DNA of 64,000 bases from Nostoc sp. KVJ3 (GCF_026127265.1 NZ_WWFG01000002.1:248001-312000); one strand, 5' to 3'; shown: positions 1 through 10,678, counted from the stretch's first letter. Notes: generated by a model from the sequence alone, not told the origin. Program-made: numbers and translations.

Positions 1-466
1 TATTAGTTATTTGATTGAGTCTTAAGTCAGATGAGTGACTTCGATAGTTTTAAAGTATCTGCAAAGAACTCTTGACCACATCGAATAAATGTCATGTCCC
101 AACCATTACATTTGTCATAACAGGAATAAATGTAATGGTTTGTTATCGGCAGACTCATCTCAAGCTTGACTATGTAATTCCCAACATCAAAGAATAGGGC
201 TAATTTCATGAATTAGTCCTAACAGACGTTTTATCACTCCGTATGCTTTGAATCATAATTAGGACTTACACACTCGTGACGACAAACTAAGCCTTTGCGA
301 TTACTTCGCTTCGCTCGTAATGACGTAAAATCGTAGTCTGTGCGTAAGTCCTGATAATTTGAGAAAAATTTTTAACCATAAATTAAGAGAGAGTTAAGGC
401 AATTTTCTTGCAACACAGCCGATAGTAAAGTAAATCTCTGCATCAAATTATGAGAGAGTGTTTAGC
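1..466. other. Intergenic region with no supported gene
   Basis: No gene is supported here. A 60-codon minus-strand reading frame at 27-209 has no recognisable motif and is left uncalled. The stretch also holds the short MITE-like repeat at 261-352. The remainder is AT-rich and unremarkable. Confidence 0.5.
261..352. mobile_element. MITE-like element, 92 bp
   Basis: The ends form a near-perfect terminal inverted repeat: AGGACTTACACA at 261-272 against TGCGTAAGTCCT at 341-352, 11 of 12 positions pairing. The flanks are AT-rich (ATAATT-like on both sides), which suggests a short A/T-rich target duplication. There is no coding capacity, so any movement would need a transposase elsewhere. The same terminal sequence bounds a longer element at 57407-57594, so this is a family and not a chance palindrome. 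The inside contains the Nostoc-typical stretch TTACTTCGCTTCGCTCGTAA. The MITE call is an inference from structure. Confidence 0.65.
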
Positions 467-740
467 TCAACGTTTATGTTCTTTTGGATTAGACACACTC
501 AAGCAACTTTTTAGAATGAAATAGCCCTGCCGATGAGCAAATTCATGAAGCACAGCGTTATGTCCATCCTTCCAGTTATTAGTATCTTGTTTCACCTGTA
601 ACCAAGATACTATTACTTGGTCAGTTGTCCACGACTCACCCAGTCTTGCCACACGCCTTTCTTCAGCAACATAATTTCCAATAGATGTGGTCAAATAACA
701 CAACAGAATTAGATATACTCCACATCAACGGAATGAGACG
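467..740 (-). pseudogene. Remnant of M90 (MtfA-like) zinc peptidase
   Basis: The minus-strand translation contains YVAEERRVARLGESWTT, then QVIVSW, then GHNAVLHEFAH. This order matches the core of the M90/MtfA family of zinc-dependent peptidases, where the sequence usually continues HEFAHQLD. Here reading runs from HEFAH into unrelated residues and stops, so the downstream third zinc ligand and the C-terminal part are missing. In the same frame, upstream of the first ATG (703), family-like residues continue to about 735 (LILLCYLTTS), preceded by a stop. Both ends are therefore lost. I infer a decayed fragment, not a small functional gene. The family assignment rests on motif recognition only. 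Confidence 0.6.
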
Positions 741-1279
741 AGAACTAGACTGAACAGTTTAGTATAATACCTCTGTCAGGATAACTTTGCTCAATTGGTG
801 ACAGATGCCCCATAGGGGACTCAATGGATGTGCGATCGCTAGAATGTAAGTTCCTCCCAAGCAAAAAGAACTAATTCTGATCCAGAACGATTTTCAAAAT
901 TTGAGAATCGCTCTGACACCCGATAGCAATGCATATTTATTGTTTTTTACTAGTCATCATCCGAACTCCACCATCAGGAGCAATGGTAAACCCGCGTCGT
1001 TAAACAAGGTAATGCAGTGTTGTATGCTCGATTTACTTGTTAGACTGACGCAAGTAAGTGAATTCGCCAGTTATTTAGCACAACTAGACTTAGACTATTA
1101 CGTAGAAAAACGATCTGCACACACAGGATAAAAAAGTTTATAGTCCTTGGGTGATGGTAAAGATTAGCGAGGCTAATCTTTACTTAATTAGCATTTGAAG
1201 AGTTAACTTGACTTGAATTATGGGAACTATCATAGTAACTACCAAAATCTCTTAGAAAACAACATTCAGACAAGTATTA
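741..1279. other. Intergenic region, nothing firmly supported
   Basis: This lies between the peptidase remnant and the giant kinase. A plus-strand frame at 901-1131 would start with TTG and has no recognisable domain, although its tail (SEFASYLAQLDLDYYVEKRS) looks protein-like and could be a relic. No terminator or promoter is convincing. Confidence 0.4.
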
Positions 1280-4200
1280 ATGTTTAAATTAATTGCTCAT
1301 ATCCCTGACTATAGTATTACAAGTTTAATTTATGAAGCTGCTACCACAGTAATTTATCGAGCAGACTCCAAGGCTAACAGACACTCAGTTATTATCAAAC
1401 TACTCAAAGCAGAGTATCCGACTATCAAAGAGATTGCTCAACTCAAGCACGAATACGAAATTATCCAAAACCTGAATATTGCAGGTGTAATTAGAGCTTA
1501 TGAATTAATCAGTTATGACAACGGTTACAGTAATGGTCTAGCACTGGTTTTAGAAGACTTTGGTGGAGAATCTTTAAAAGCTCAGATATCTAATACAGGC
1601 TTTGAACTTAGGAAATTTCTCAACATTGCCAGTCAAATTACTGAAACTTTAGGTGAGTTACATACCCAGCACATTATTCATAAGGATCTTCAGCCGGAAA
1701 ACATTCTTTATAACCCCAATACCGAAAAAATAAAATTGATTGACTTTAGCATCGCTTCGCTGCTGTCAAAAGAAAGCCCAGAAATCAGTAGTCTCAATCT
1801 CCTAGAAGGAACGCTGGCTTATATGTCGCCAGAGCAAACTGGACGTATCAACCGAACCTTAGATTATCGTACAGATTTTTACTCATTAGGTGTCATTTTT
1901 TACGAAATGCTGACGGGTCAGCTTCCCTTCCACAATGCTCAAGACCCAATAGAATTGGTGCATTGTCACATTGCGAAAATTCCAGTAGCTCCTCACGAGA
2001 TTAATCCTAATGTACCACAGGGAATCTCTGCGATCGCCATGAAGCTCCTGAGCAAAACTGCTGAAGACCGCTATCAAAGTGCTTACGGGTTAAAGGCTGA
2101 CTTAGAGCAAGCAGCAATACAACTACAAACAAAAGGCAGCATTGACCTTTTTAACTTAGGTCAGAAAGATTTTTCACATCAATTCCAAATAGCTCAAAAA
2201 CTTTACGGTCGGGAAGTAGAAGTGGCGGCTTTAATGGCTGCCTTTGAAAAAGTTAGCCTTGGTGAGAGTGAAGTTGTGTTGGTAGGAGGATACTCTGGTA
2301 TCGGCAAATCCTCACTAGTTAACGAAGTTCACAAACCGATTGTCCGACAACGAGGTTATTTCATCAGTGGCAAATTTGACCAACTCAAGCGAGATATTCC
2401 TTATGCTTCTTTGATTCAAGCATTTCGAGAATTGATGCGACAACTGTTAACTGAAAGCCAAGCCAGAGTGGAGGTTTGGAAAAATAAATTACTACAAGCA
2501 TTGGGAGCTAATGGTCAAGTTATTATTGATGTCATCCCGGAAGTAGAACTGATTATTGGGCAGCAAGCGCCTGTACCGCATTTGGGCATTGCTGAGTCTC
2601 AAAACCGTTTTAATCGGGTGTTTAAGCAATTTATCTATGCTTTTACTGCTGCTCTCCATCCCTTAGTACTGTTTTTAGATGACCTCCAATGGGCAGATGC
2701 TGCCTCTGTGAAGCTGGTCGAGAATTTGATGACTGACTCAGAAAGTCAGTATCTATTGCTGATTGGGGCTTACCGAGATAACGAAGTTAGTCCCACCCAT
2801 CCCCTGATACTAATGTTAGAGGCAATTCGAGCATCTGGGGCAACCGTTGAAGAGTTGTTATTGAAGCCATTAGCAGCACCTCATATTACTCAACTCCTTA
2901 TTGACACCTTCAATTGCGAATCATCTCAGGCAGAAACTTTAGCTGATTTGCTATTTCAAAAAACCCAAGGTAATCCCTTTTTCTTGACTCAGTTATTAAA
3001 AGTATTGCATCAAGATAATCTCTTGATATTTGATTATCGTTCGGGTTTATGGCAGTGGGATCTCAACAAAATTCAGTCACAAGCCATTACCGATAATGTA
3101 GTTGATTTAATGGTGAATAAAATTCAAAGACTCTCAGAACCAACGCAGCAAGTTTTGCAATTAGCTGCTTGTGTTGGTAATCGGTTTAATTTAGAAATTC
3201 TAGCTGTAGTCAACGAAAAATCTGCATCAGCAACAGCAATTGATTTATGGTCAGCCTTACGAGCAGGATTAATTCTACCCTTGAGCGATACTTACAAAAT
3301 TCCTCAGTTGTTGAACCAGTCGGAATTGGCAACATACTGCGATACTGCGGTACAAGTTGACTATAAGTTTTTGCACGATCGCGTTCAGCAAGCTGCCTAT
3401 TCTTTAATTCCAACCGACCAGCAACAACAAGTACACCTGAAGGTGGGAAAATTACTATTACATAATACTGAAAAAGCCCAATTAGAAGAACATCTTTTTG
3501 AGATCGTCAACCATCTCAATGCTGGCAGTTCATTGATTGTAGAAACAGTAGAAAGATATGAACTGGCAGAATTAAATCTGAAAGCAGGTCAGCGAGCAAA
3601 ATCATCTTCGGCGTTTGTAACTGCACTCAAATTGCTAGAAACAGGGGTGAGTTATCTACCTAAAAATAGCTGGCAAGATAATTATTTACTTACCTTAGAT
3701 TTATATTTACAATCTGGAGAAGCCGAATTTTTAAATGGGAAATATGAGGAAGCTTTACTGATTTTTGAGCAGACTTTCAGCCAAGTTAAAACTACTCTTG
3801 ATATGTGTCGGGTGAATGAATATCGGATTATGTGTTATCGGATGGAGAATGATTTAAACTCCGCATATAAAATTGGGTTAAACACCTTGGAACTTTTAGG
3901 CTTGAAGTTTACAGCTTATCCCGATGATGCATATCTGTTGGATAAACTTAATCAAACCAAAAAAGTTATTGGCGATCGCTCAATTTTTAGTCTCACAGAA
4001 CTACCGCCAATGCAAGACGAAGAGAAGTTAATGGCTCAACGCATCTTAAAAGAAATCTGGCCTATTGCCTACTTTTTAGGATCTAAAGCGTTGCATATCA
4101 CATCGATGAATATAAATCAACTTTCCGTTCAGTATGGCAACTCTCGAATTTCGGTATTTGGCTATATGCTTTATGCTTTTAATCTGGTGTTTCAATATGG

Positions 4201-6733
4201 TGAGGTAGATTCAGGTTATCAGTTTGGTGAGCTTTCTTTGCATTTGCATGAAGTTTTAAGAACGAAGGAATTAGAAGCAAATATTTTGAATATGTGGGGC
4301 GGTTTAGTTTGTCACTACAAAGACCATATTAGCGAGAGTAAACCTTATTTATTGAAGGGATTTAATAGTGGTTTAGAAACAGGTTCTTATCAATGGTCTG
4401 GTTATTGTTCAGTTAATTTTTTATGGCAATGCTTATTTGGAAATGAATCTTTAGAAAAAACCGCAGAAGTAGCCGAAGATTTTATTCCTAGCCTCCGCAA
4501 GATTGACAAAAATATGTTGAACTACCATCTGCTGGCTATGGAAGCGATCGCTAATCTGACTAAGCCAGCAGGTAAGATTGACCAACTTGTTGGAACTTGG
4601 GCAGATGAACGCCAAGTGCTAGAGTTTGCACTGGCATCTTCGGATATGTTGAGTGCATTTGTAGTTTACATCTATAAACTTGCGCTCTGTAACTGGTATG
4701 GAGAGTATACCAAAGCTGTTGAGTATGCAGAGAATGCCGAAAAATTTGTTGGGGGAGCGCGAGGAATTTTTATTAATCCTGTTTTCTATTTTCACCAAAG
4801 TATTGCCTTAGCAGGGGCTTATGCGGAGGCAGATACCGCAACTCAAGTTATTTATCTGCATAAACTAAATGCCAACTTAGAAAAATTTCAGCAATGGGCA
4901 ATGCACTGCCCAACCAATTATCAACACAAATTCTTGCTGATTCAAGCTGAAATTGCTCGGATTTATAAACAAGATTATCAGGCAATGGAACTGTATGACC
5001 AGGCGATCGCTTCTGCTGCCGAAAACGGTTATTTACAAAATGAAGCCTTGGCAAACGAACTGGCATTTCGATTTTACTTAGCCAAGGATAGGAAAAACTT
5101 TGCCAAAGTTTATTTTAAAGAAGCCCGCTATCGCTATCTCAAGTGGGAAGCTACAGGTAAAGTCCAGCAACTGGATGAACAACATTCCCAAATTTTTAGA
5201 GAGCCAGTCAGGGAGGTAAATGGGCAGGGTACGGCGAAGAAGCAGATTCGGGATATTTCTGAAGCTAAAACCCAAACTCTAGATTTAAGCACAGCAATTA
5301 AAGCGTCTCAAGCACTCTCAAGCGAGATGGAGCTAAATCGGCTGCTGGAGAAAATGATGACGATCGCGATCGAGAATGCTGGTGCCCAAATGGGTTATCT
5401 ACTTGTCAAACGGGAAAACCAGTGGGTGATTGAAGCCGAAGGAAGCATTGAGCGAGATCGAGTGACAGTGCGCTCATCTAGTCTGGTGCAAGTAAAGCAT
5501 AAAATGCCAGTTTTACTGATTAACTATGTTGAAAGAACAAAAGAAAATTTGGTTTTAGACGATGCTAGCCACACAGAGCGTTTTGTAAGTGACGACTATA
5601 TTGTTGCCAATCAACCCAAATCAATTTTGTGTTTGCCTTTCGCTCATCAGGGTAAGTTAACCGGAGTTCTTTACCTGGAAAATAACCTCACCACCGGAGT
5701 CTTTACCGCAGAGCGGTTAGAGGTACTGAACCTATTGACTTCGCAAGTTTCCATCTCTATAGAAAATGCTCGGCTCTACACAAATTTGCACATATACTCT
5801 CAGGAGTTAGAAATTTCGGAAACACAAGCGCGTGAGAAAGCAAGGCAGCTAGAGCAGACACTTGATGAATTGAAGCTTACCCAGTCCCAGATGGTGCAAA
5901 GCGAAAAAATGTCTAGCCTGGGGCAATTGGTGGCAGGTGTTGCTCACGAAATTAATAACCCAGTCAGCTTTATCTACGGCAACCTTACTTACGTAAATAA
6001 TTATGTCAAAGACTTGATGAGTGTAGTACAACTTTATCAGCACCAAAACCAGAATTTACCACCTAAAATTCAGAATGAAATAGATGCGGTTGACTTAGAT
6101 TTTTTGATGGAAGACTTACCTAAGCTCTTGGCTTCAATGAAAGTGGGAACTGATCGTATTCGCCAGATTGTATTATCTTTACGAAACTTTTCCCGCCTAG
6201 ACGAAGCTGAAATTAAAGCCGTTAATATCCATGAGGGCATTGATAGTACCCTAATGATTTTGCAAAGTCGGCTCAAACCTCAACCAGACTCTCCAGGAAT
6301 TCAGGTAATACAGGAGTACGGCAACCTGCCACCTGTAGAGTGCTACCCTGGACAACTGAATCAGGTATTTATGAATCTGCTTGCAAATGCGATCGACTCT
6401 TTAGACGAATTTAACGAACATCGGACTTATGCCGATATCGCACGTCACCCAAGTATCATTACAATTCGTACTACTGTTGAAGGTGATGTCGCCGTCATTC
6501 GCATTGCTGACAACGGTTCTGGTATCGGTGAAAATGTGCGATCGCAACTCTTCACACCCTTTTTTACTACCAAAGCTGTTGGTAAAGGCACTGGTTTAGG
6601 GCTATCTATTAGTTACCAAATCGTAACTAAAAAGCATCAAGGACAGTTGGAATGTGTATCTGTTTTCGGACAAGGGGCTGAATTTCTTGTTTCTATCCCC
6701 CTTCAGGCAAGGCTAGAAGCAAGAAGTGTCTAA
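1280..6733 (+). CDS. Ser/Thr kinase-AAA ATPase-GAF-histidine kinase
   Basis: This is an 1817-residue cytosolic signalling protein. An N-terminal Ser/Thr kinase (about 10-270) has the catalytic loop HIIHKDLQPENIL and IDFSIAS in place of DFG, followed by EGTLAYMSPEQTGR. An AAA/STAND-like ATPase follows, with P-loop GYSGIGKSSL near 337 and Walker B LVLFLDDLQWAD near 463, then a long helical TPR-like region (about 650-1330). A GAF domain (about 1370-1510), a short coiled coil and a histidine kinase complete it, with phospho-acceptor H in GVAHEINNP near 1555 and ATP-binding GTGLGLSISYQ near 1771. This is the architecture of the HstK-type dual kinases common in Nostoc. The ligand and targets cannot be read from sequence. 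It is not obviously co-transcribed with the next gene, which is on the opposite strand. Confidence 0.93.
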   Translation: MFKLIAHIPDYSITSLIYEAATTVIYRADSKANRHSVIIKLLKAEYPTIKEIAQLKHEYEIIQNLNIAGVIRAYELISYDNGYSNGLALVLEDFGGESLKAQISNTGFELRKFLNIASQITETLGELHTQHIIHKDLQPENILYNPNTEKIKLIDFSIASLLSKESPEISSLNLLEGTLAYMSPEQTGRINRTLDYRTDFYSLGVIFYEMLTGQLPFHNAQDPIELVHCHIAKIPVAPHEINPNVPQGISAIAMKLLSKTAEDRYQSAYGLKADLEQAAIQLQTKGSIDLFNLGQKDFSHQFQIAQKLYGREVEVAALMAAFEKVSLGESEVVLVGGYSGIGKSSLVNEVHKPIVRQRGYFISGKFDQLKRDIPYASLIQAFRELMRQLLTESQARVEVWKNKLLQALGANGQVIIDVIPEVELIIGQQAPVPHLGIAESQNRFNRVFKQFIYAFTAALHPLVLFLDDLQWADAASVKLVENLMTDSESQYLLLIGAYRDNEVSPTHPLILMLEAIRASGATVEELLLKPLAAPHITQLLIDTFNCESSQAETLADLLFQKTQGNPFFLTQLLKVLHQDNLLIFDYRSGLWQWDLNKIQSQAITDNVVDLMVNKIQRLSEPTQQVLQLAACVGNRFNLEILAVVNEKSASATAIDLWSALRAGLILPLSDTYKIPQLLNQSELATYCDTAVQVDYKFLHDRVQQAAYSLIPTDQQQQVHLKVGKLLLHNTEKAQLEEHLFEIVNHLNAGSSLIVETVERYELAELNLKAGQRAKSSSAFVTALKLLETGVSYLPKNSWQDNYLLTLDLYLQSGEAEFLNGKYEEALLIFEQTFSQVKTTLDMCRVNEYRIMCYRMENDLNSAYKIGLNTLELLGLKFTAYPDDAYLLDKLNQTKKVIGDRSIFSLTELPPMQDEEKLMAQRILKEIWPIAYFLGSKALHITSMNINQLSVQYGNSRISVFGYMLYAFNLVFQYGEVDSGYQFGELSLHLHEVLRTKELEANILNMWGGLVCHYKDHISESKPYLLKGFNSGLETGSYQWSGYCSVNFLWQCLFGNESLEKTAEVAEDFIPSLRKIDKNMLNYHLLAMEAIANLTKPAGKIDQLVGTWADERQVLEFALASSDMLSAFVVYIYKLALCNWYGEYTKAVEYAENAEKFVGGARGIFINPVFYFHQSIALAGAYAEADTATQVIYLHKLNANLEKFQQWAMHCPTNYQHKFLLIQAEIARIYKQDYQAMELYDQAIASAAENGYLQNEALANELAFRFYLAKDRKNFAKVYFKEARYRYLKWEATGKVQQLDEQHSQIFREPVREVNGQGTAKKQIRDISEAKTQTLDLSTAIKASQALSSEMELNRLLEKMMTIAIENAGAQMGYLLVKRENQWVIEAEGSIERDRVTVRSSSLVQVKHKMPVLLINYVERTKENLVLDDASHTERFVSDDYIVANQPKSILCLPFAHQGKLTGVLYLENNLTTGVFTAERLEVLNLLTSQVSISIENARLYTNLHIYSQELEISETQAREKARQLEQTLDELKLTQSQMVQSEKMSSLGQLVAGVAHEINNPVSFIYGNLTYVNNYVKDLMSVVQLYQHQNQNLPPKIQNEIDAVDLDFLMEDLPKLLASMKVGTDRIRQIVLSLRNFSRLDEAEIKAVNIHEGIDSTLMILQSRLKPQPDSPGIQVIQEYGNLPPVECYPGQLNQVFMNLLANAIDSLDEFNEHRTYADIARHPSIITIRTTVEGDVAVIRIADNGSGIGENVRSQLFTPFFTTKAVGKGTGLGLSISYQIVTKKHQGQLECVSVFGQGAEFLVSIPLQARLEARSV

Positions 6734-6977
6734 TCAATCATTACAGCATAAATATGGGCAGAGTTTACAGTCATGCAAGCCTAACAAGAGGGTGCAGGAA
6801 AAGGAGATAAATCCAGCTTGGAGACTGGCAATCGTTTGGCTTTGACAACTCCTAAATCTTGATTTTCAGGAGTAGCTTTTCAGCAAGCCCTATTTAGTTT
6901 ACAGATTTGAAATTATCGAAACAGAATTCAGTAACGGAGCTAGAAACTCCAGAATTGGTGAATAGCTGAATTCTTCT

Positions 6978-8273
6978 TCAACGGATGGGTAGTTCAATGA
7001 TAAACTCTATACCTTCACCTGGTTGGGAATGGTATGTGAGCTTGCCCTGATGATTATTAACCACAATTTGGTAAGCAATAGATAGACCAAGCCCTGTTCC
7101 TTTTCCGACGGGTTTTGTTGTGTAAAAGGCATCGAATATTTTTGTTGACTCTGCTTTGTTTATACCTGAACCATTATCGGCAATTCGGAGAATAACTTGC
7201 TCTCCAACTACTTCAGTTTTAATTTTAATCACACCAGCATGTTGATAATTTATATCCAGGTCAGAACTTTTATATGTTTCTTCAATTGCATCGATTGCAT
7301 TACAAATTAAATTCATAAATACCTGATTTATTTCACCTGGAAAACACTCTACAAGTGGCAATTTTCCATATTCTTTGACTAATTGGATGGCTGGATGATG
7401 AGCCTTTTGTTTAAACCGATGTCCGAGAATGAGTAATGTGCTTTCTAGACCTTCATGTAAATTAGCTAGTTTCTTACCAACTTCTCTATGTCGGGAGAAG
7501 TTGTTCAAATATGACACAATTTCTGTAACGCGCTCTGTACCAACTCGCATAGATTGAATAATTTTAGATAAATCATCTAACAAAAAGTTGAGTTCGCCTT
7601 TTTGAATTACGATTTGAATTTCATCTGGTGGTTCAGGGAAATATTTTTGATAGAGATACAGTAAACTAAGCACCTGTTGTACATACTGCTCGACAAAATT
7701 TAAGTTGCCAGCTATAAAATTGATGGGATTATTCACTTCATGAGCAATTCCTGCTGTCAGTTGACCTAATGCTGCTACCTTTTCTGCTTGAATTAGTTGA
7801 GTTTGAGTCTGTTGTAATTCGGCGTTTTTAGCGCTCAAGGTTTTCGTCAGATTTCTCAGTTTGAGATGGTTTTCAATCCGCACTAAGACTTCTTCATATT
7901 GAAAAGGTTTAGTAATATAGTCTACGGCTCCCAATTGCAAACCTTTGACTTTCTCGGCAGTTTCTGAGAGGGCTGTCATGAAAATCACCGGAATATCTTG
8001 GAGACGAGGATTGCTTTTTAGATGTTTACAGGTTTCAAAACCATTTATACCTGGCATCATTACATCCAACAAGATTAAATCAGGTAAATCATCATTTTCT
8101 AATCGCTGAAGGGCTTTTTCTCCACTCCGTGCTGCCCAAACTTCAAAGCTCGACTGATCCAGAAAACTAGATAAAACTTGTAAATTGGCAGGGTTATCGT
8201 CAACGACTAAAACAATTCCCCTAGAAGGAGGGTCATTGATAAAATTTTTAGGATCTCCAATAGTCATTTTCAT
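6978..8273 (-). CDS. Response regulator receiver-histidine kinase hybrid
   Basis: This 431-residue cytosolic protein has an N-terminal receiver domain (about 20-140), with phospho-acceptor Asp in LILLDVMMPG near 68 and the conserved Lys in DYITKPF. A short coiled coil joins it to a histidine kinase whose H-box is GIAHEVNNPINF near 178 and whose ATP-binding motifs are DNGSGI and GTGLGLSIAYQ. There is no membrane segment or other sensor, so it probably receives phosphate from a partner kinase through the receiver. Its start overlaps the stop of the upstream hybrid kinase by ATGA (8270-8273), implying translational coupling and a shared pathway. The kinase half resembles the C-terminal kinase of the 1817-residue protein next door. 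Confidence 0.92.
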   Translation of the reverse strand: MKMTIGDPKNFINDPPSRGIVLVVDDNPANLQVLSSFLDQSSFEVWAARSGEKALQRLENDDLPDLILLDVMMPGINGFETCKHLKSNPRLQDIPVIFMTALSETAEKVKGLQLGAVDYITKPFQYEEVLVRIENHLKLRNLTKTLSAKNAELQQTQTQLIQAEKVAALGQLTAGIAHEVNNPINFIAGNLNFVEQYVQQVLSLLYLYQKYFPEPPDEIQIVIQKGELNFLLDDLSKIIQSMRVGTERVTEIVSYLNNFSRHREVGKKLANLHEGLESTLLILGHRFKQKAHHPAIQLVKEYGKLPLVECFPGEINQVFMNLICNAIDAIEETYKSSDLDINYQHAGVIKIKTEVVGEQVILRIADNGSGINKAESTKIFDAFYTTKPVGKGTGLGLSIAYQIVVNNHQGKLTYHSQPGEGIEFIIELPIR

Positions 8274-10678
8274 ATTGTTTCCACGGCATATTGAGTCAAG
8301 AAACTGAGGATTAAATCTTCATCAAATTGTCTTGCTAGTTGCCGTAGTTCCTTAGCAAATGGTGCGAAGGTTATATCTGTTTCCTCCAGTTGATCGGCCC
8401 ACTTGAGAATGGCATTGAAGTTACCTTTACTGGCTAAGATGACTAGTTCCTGCAACACTTGGCCAGAAGGGGGGGTTAATTGAGCAGATTGGCTATTTGC
8501 TGTCGTTCCTTCTTGAGCTTTTTCTGCATCAGGCTGAGATTGCTTGTAAATCCATACCAAATTTAAGTAGCGTTCTAATTGATGCAATAATTCATCTACT
8601 TGTATTGGTTTGCTGAGGAAGTCGTTACCTCCAGCTTGCAGACTGCGATGTTGATCGGCTTCAAAGACACTAGCGGAAGAGACGATAATCAATACATCCT
8701 GAATTTCTGGAGTCTTACGCAGGTGTTCAATTAATTCAAACCCATCCATTTCTGGCATTAGCAAATCTGTAACGATCAAGTCTGGCTTGAGAGCGATCGC
8801 TTTTTCTAAACCTTCTTTACCGTTGCTGGCTTCAACTACATTAAAACCCAGTGGTTGCAGTAAGTTGGTAATCACTGTGCGATTCTCCCAGCGATCGTCA
8901 ACCATTAGGATCGTGTATGGGCTACCCTCAAAGCCAATGATTTGTTTCTCCGATCCAGCCATCACAGACTGAAAATAGTCAGTCGCTTCGGAAATCTCCA
9001 ATGCAAACCAGAAGGTACTCCCCTCACCGATCTGACTCTTAACATGAATATCGCTACCCATCATCTGTACTAACTGCCGAGTAATAGCTAAACCCAAGCC
9101 TGTACCTTCTGACTGGCGCTTTTTCTCACCTACTTGTTCAAATGGTAAGAAAATTTGGCTCAATTCTGTGGGACTTATACCAATCCCCGTGTCTTCTACC
9201 GTACAGCGAAGGCGATATTTCACTGTCTGTCCATCACTGGGAGGTTGAGCGATTATTTCTATATTGAAAGTAACCTGACCTTTATCTGTAAATTTGATGG
9301 CATTTCCCAGCAGATTCAATAGCACCTGACGTAATCTTTTGACATCAATATGAACCCCTGTTGGCAAGTTACTTAAGGGTTTATAGACAAACAAAATGCC
9401 CTTTTGTTTTGCCCGAATCTGGCATATTTCGACAATTCCTTGGATAAAAGATGGAAAATGCACATCAGTGGTCTGCAATTCTAGCTTTTTCGCTTCAATT
9501 TTGGAGAGATCCAAAATGTCATTAATTAAAGTTAGTAGATGAGAGCCGCATTGTTCAATAATATTGACGTGATATTGCTGTTGTTCAGCTAAACCTTGGG
9601 AACGCAGCAATATTTGGGCACAACCGAGAATGCCATTTAACGGCGTTCGCAGTTCATGACTCATGTTGGCTAAAAATTCGCTTTTAGCATAGTTGGCTGT
9701 ATCCGCCGCAGCTTTAGACTTTTTCAGCTCACCTTGTTCAAATGCTTGCACTTGCCACAAGACAGTAATCATGGTAACACTCAATCCACCGACAATTAAG
9801 GCTATCAAATCCAGGAATTGCAATCTAGATTCGATATTTTGCCGGGGAATCACCAAAGCCACAGACCAATTAGCGGCTTTCAACGGCAGATAAGCTACAT
9901 ACTTTTTAGCACCGTCAATTTCCATCAACTCAATTCCCTGTTCTTTCTTTACCATCCGTTGAGCGATCGCATTTAAATCGCGATCGCTCATTTTCAGTAG
10001 GCTGGGTGCAGGTTTTTCTACGGTTGACATTAACGCCGAGTTAGGATGAACGATCGCTTGTCCTTGGGAATTGAGCGCAAAAGCATAGCTGTTTGTGTCG
10101 TAGCGTAGGGAATTAACAACCTCCGCAATGTGATCGACTCTCACATTACCCTGGAAAGCCCCAATCGGTGAACTACTGCTAGCAGAATTTGACCAGACTG
10201 GGGTGGAGATCGCAATTAAAGGAATTCCTGTAGAACGGCTGATGAAAGGATCAGAAATGTTGCTCTTTCCGGCAATTGCTTTTTGAAAGTAGTCTCGATC
10301 CTGAATATTTTTATTTGTTCGACCAACTTTTGTATTGGAATATGAACCATCTGGGTTAGCTATTTGAAAAAGGAAAAATTCATTGATGCGCTTAACTTCT
10401 GATTTTAAATAGGGTTCTGCCACAGACCAATTTAAGGAGCGTACAGTTGAAGTATTCGCTAGGGTTTCTACCTCCACTTGACGAACGTCTAACCACTCCT
10501 CAATTTCAGCTACCCCTCTCTGTACCTCTAAAAAAGCGCTCTGTCTTAAATCTTTGAGCATCATATTTCTAGCGGCTTGATAGGTAAAATAAGCAGAAAT
10601 ACTGACTACAATTGTAGTACTGCCCAGAATCAATCGGATCAGTAAACTTCGTGAGGAATGATTGACTCTATCAGACAC
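8270..10678 (-). CDS. Membrane hybrid histidine kinase with Cache-type sensor
   Basis: This 802-residue sensor kinase has a transmembrane segment near 13-33, an extracytoplasmic region of about 250 residues resembling a double Cache sensor (features include DRDYFQKAIAGK and a later AFALNSQG segment), and a second transmembrane helix near 285-310. The HisKA domain has H in FLANMSHELRTPLNG near 342, and the ATPase domain has DTGIGI and GTGLGLAITRQL. A C-terminal receiver carries Asp in LIVTDLLMPEMDG near 642 and Lys in DFLSKPI. A helical tail of about 100 residues follows. It is the first gene of a two-gene unit overlapping the receiver-kinase hybrid by 4 bp. Cache sensors usually bind small molecules such as amino acids, but the ligand is unknown here. 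Confidence 0.92.
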   Translation of the reverse strand: MSDRVNHSSRSLLIRLILGSTTIVVSISAYFTYQAARNMMLKDLRQSAFLEVQRGVAEIEEWLDVRQVEVETLANTSTVRSLNWSVAEPYLKSEVKRINEFFLFQIANPDGSYSNTKVGRTNKNIQDRDYFQKAIAGKSNISDPFISRSTGIPLIAISTPVWSNSASSSSPIGAFQGNVRVDHIAEVVNSLRYDTNSYAFALNSQGQAIVHPNSALMSTVEKPAPSLLKMSDRDLNAIAQRMVKKEQGIELMEIDGAKKYVAYLPLKAANWSVALVIPRQNIESRLQFLDLIALIVGGLSVTMITVLWQVQAFEQGELKKSKAAADTANYAKSEFLANMSHELRTPLNGILGCAQILLRSQGLAEQQQYHVNIIEQCGSHLLTLINDILDLSKIEAKKLELQTTDVHFPSFIQGIVEICQIRAKQKGILFVYKPLSNLPTGVHIDVKRLRQVLLNLLGNAIKFTDKGQVTFNIEIIAQPPSDGQTVKYRLRCTVEDTGIGISPTELSQIFLPFEQVGEKKRQSEGTGLGLAITRQLVQMMGSDIHVKSQIGEGSTFWFALEISEATDYFQSVMAGSEKQIIGFEGSPYTILMVDDRWENRTVITNLLQPLGFNVVEASNGKEGLEKAIALKPDLIVTDLLMPEMDGFELIEHLRKTPEIQDVLIIVSSASVFEADQHRSLQAGGNDFLSKPIQVDELLHQLERYLNLVWIYKQSQPDAEKAQEGTTANSQSAQLTPPSGQVLQELVILASKGNFNAILKWADQLEETDITFAPFAKELRQLARQFDEDLILSFLTQYAVETI

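Noticed and set aside
901..1131. 76-codon plus-strand frame with TTG start
   Set aside because: No domain, no ribosome-binding site and atypical start; at most a relic.
1700..1760. Kinase-dead call for the giant kinase because DFG reads DFS
   Set aside because: IDFSIAS-type sequences are common in this cyanobacterial dual-kinase family and the metal-binding Asp is kept, so loss of activity cannot be inferred.
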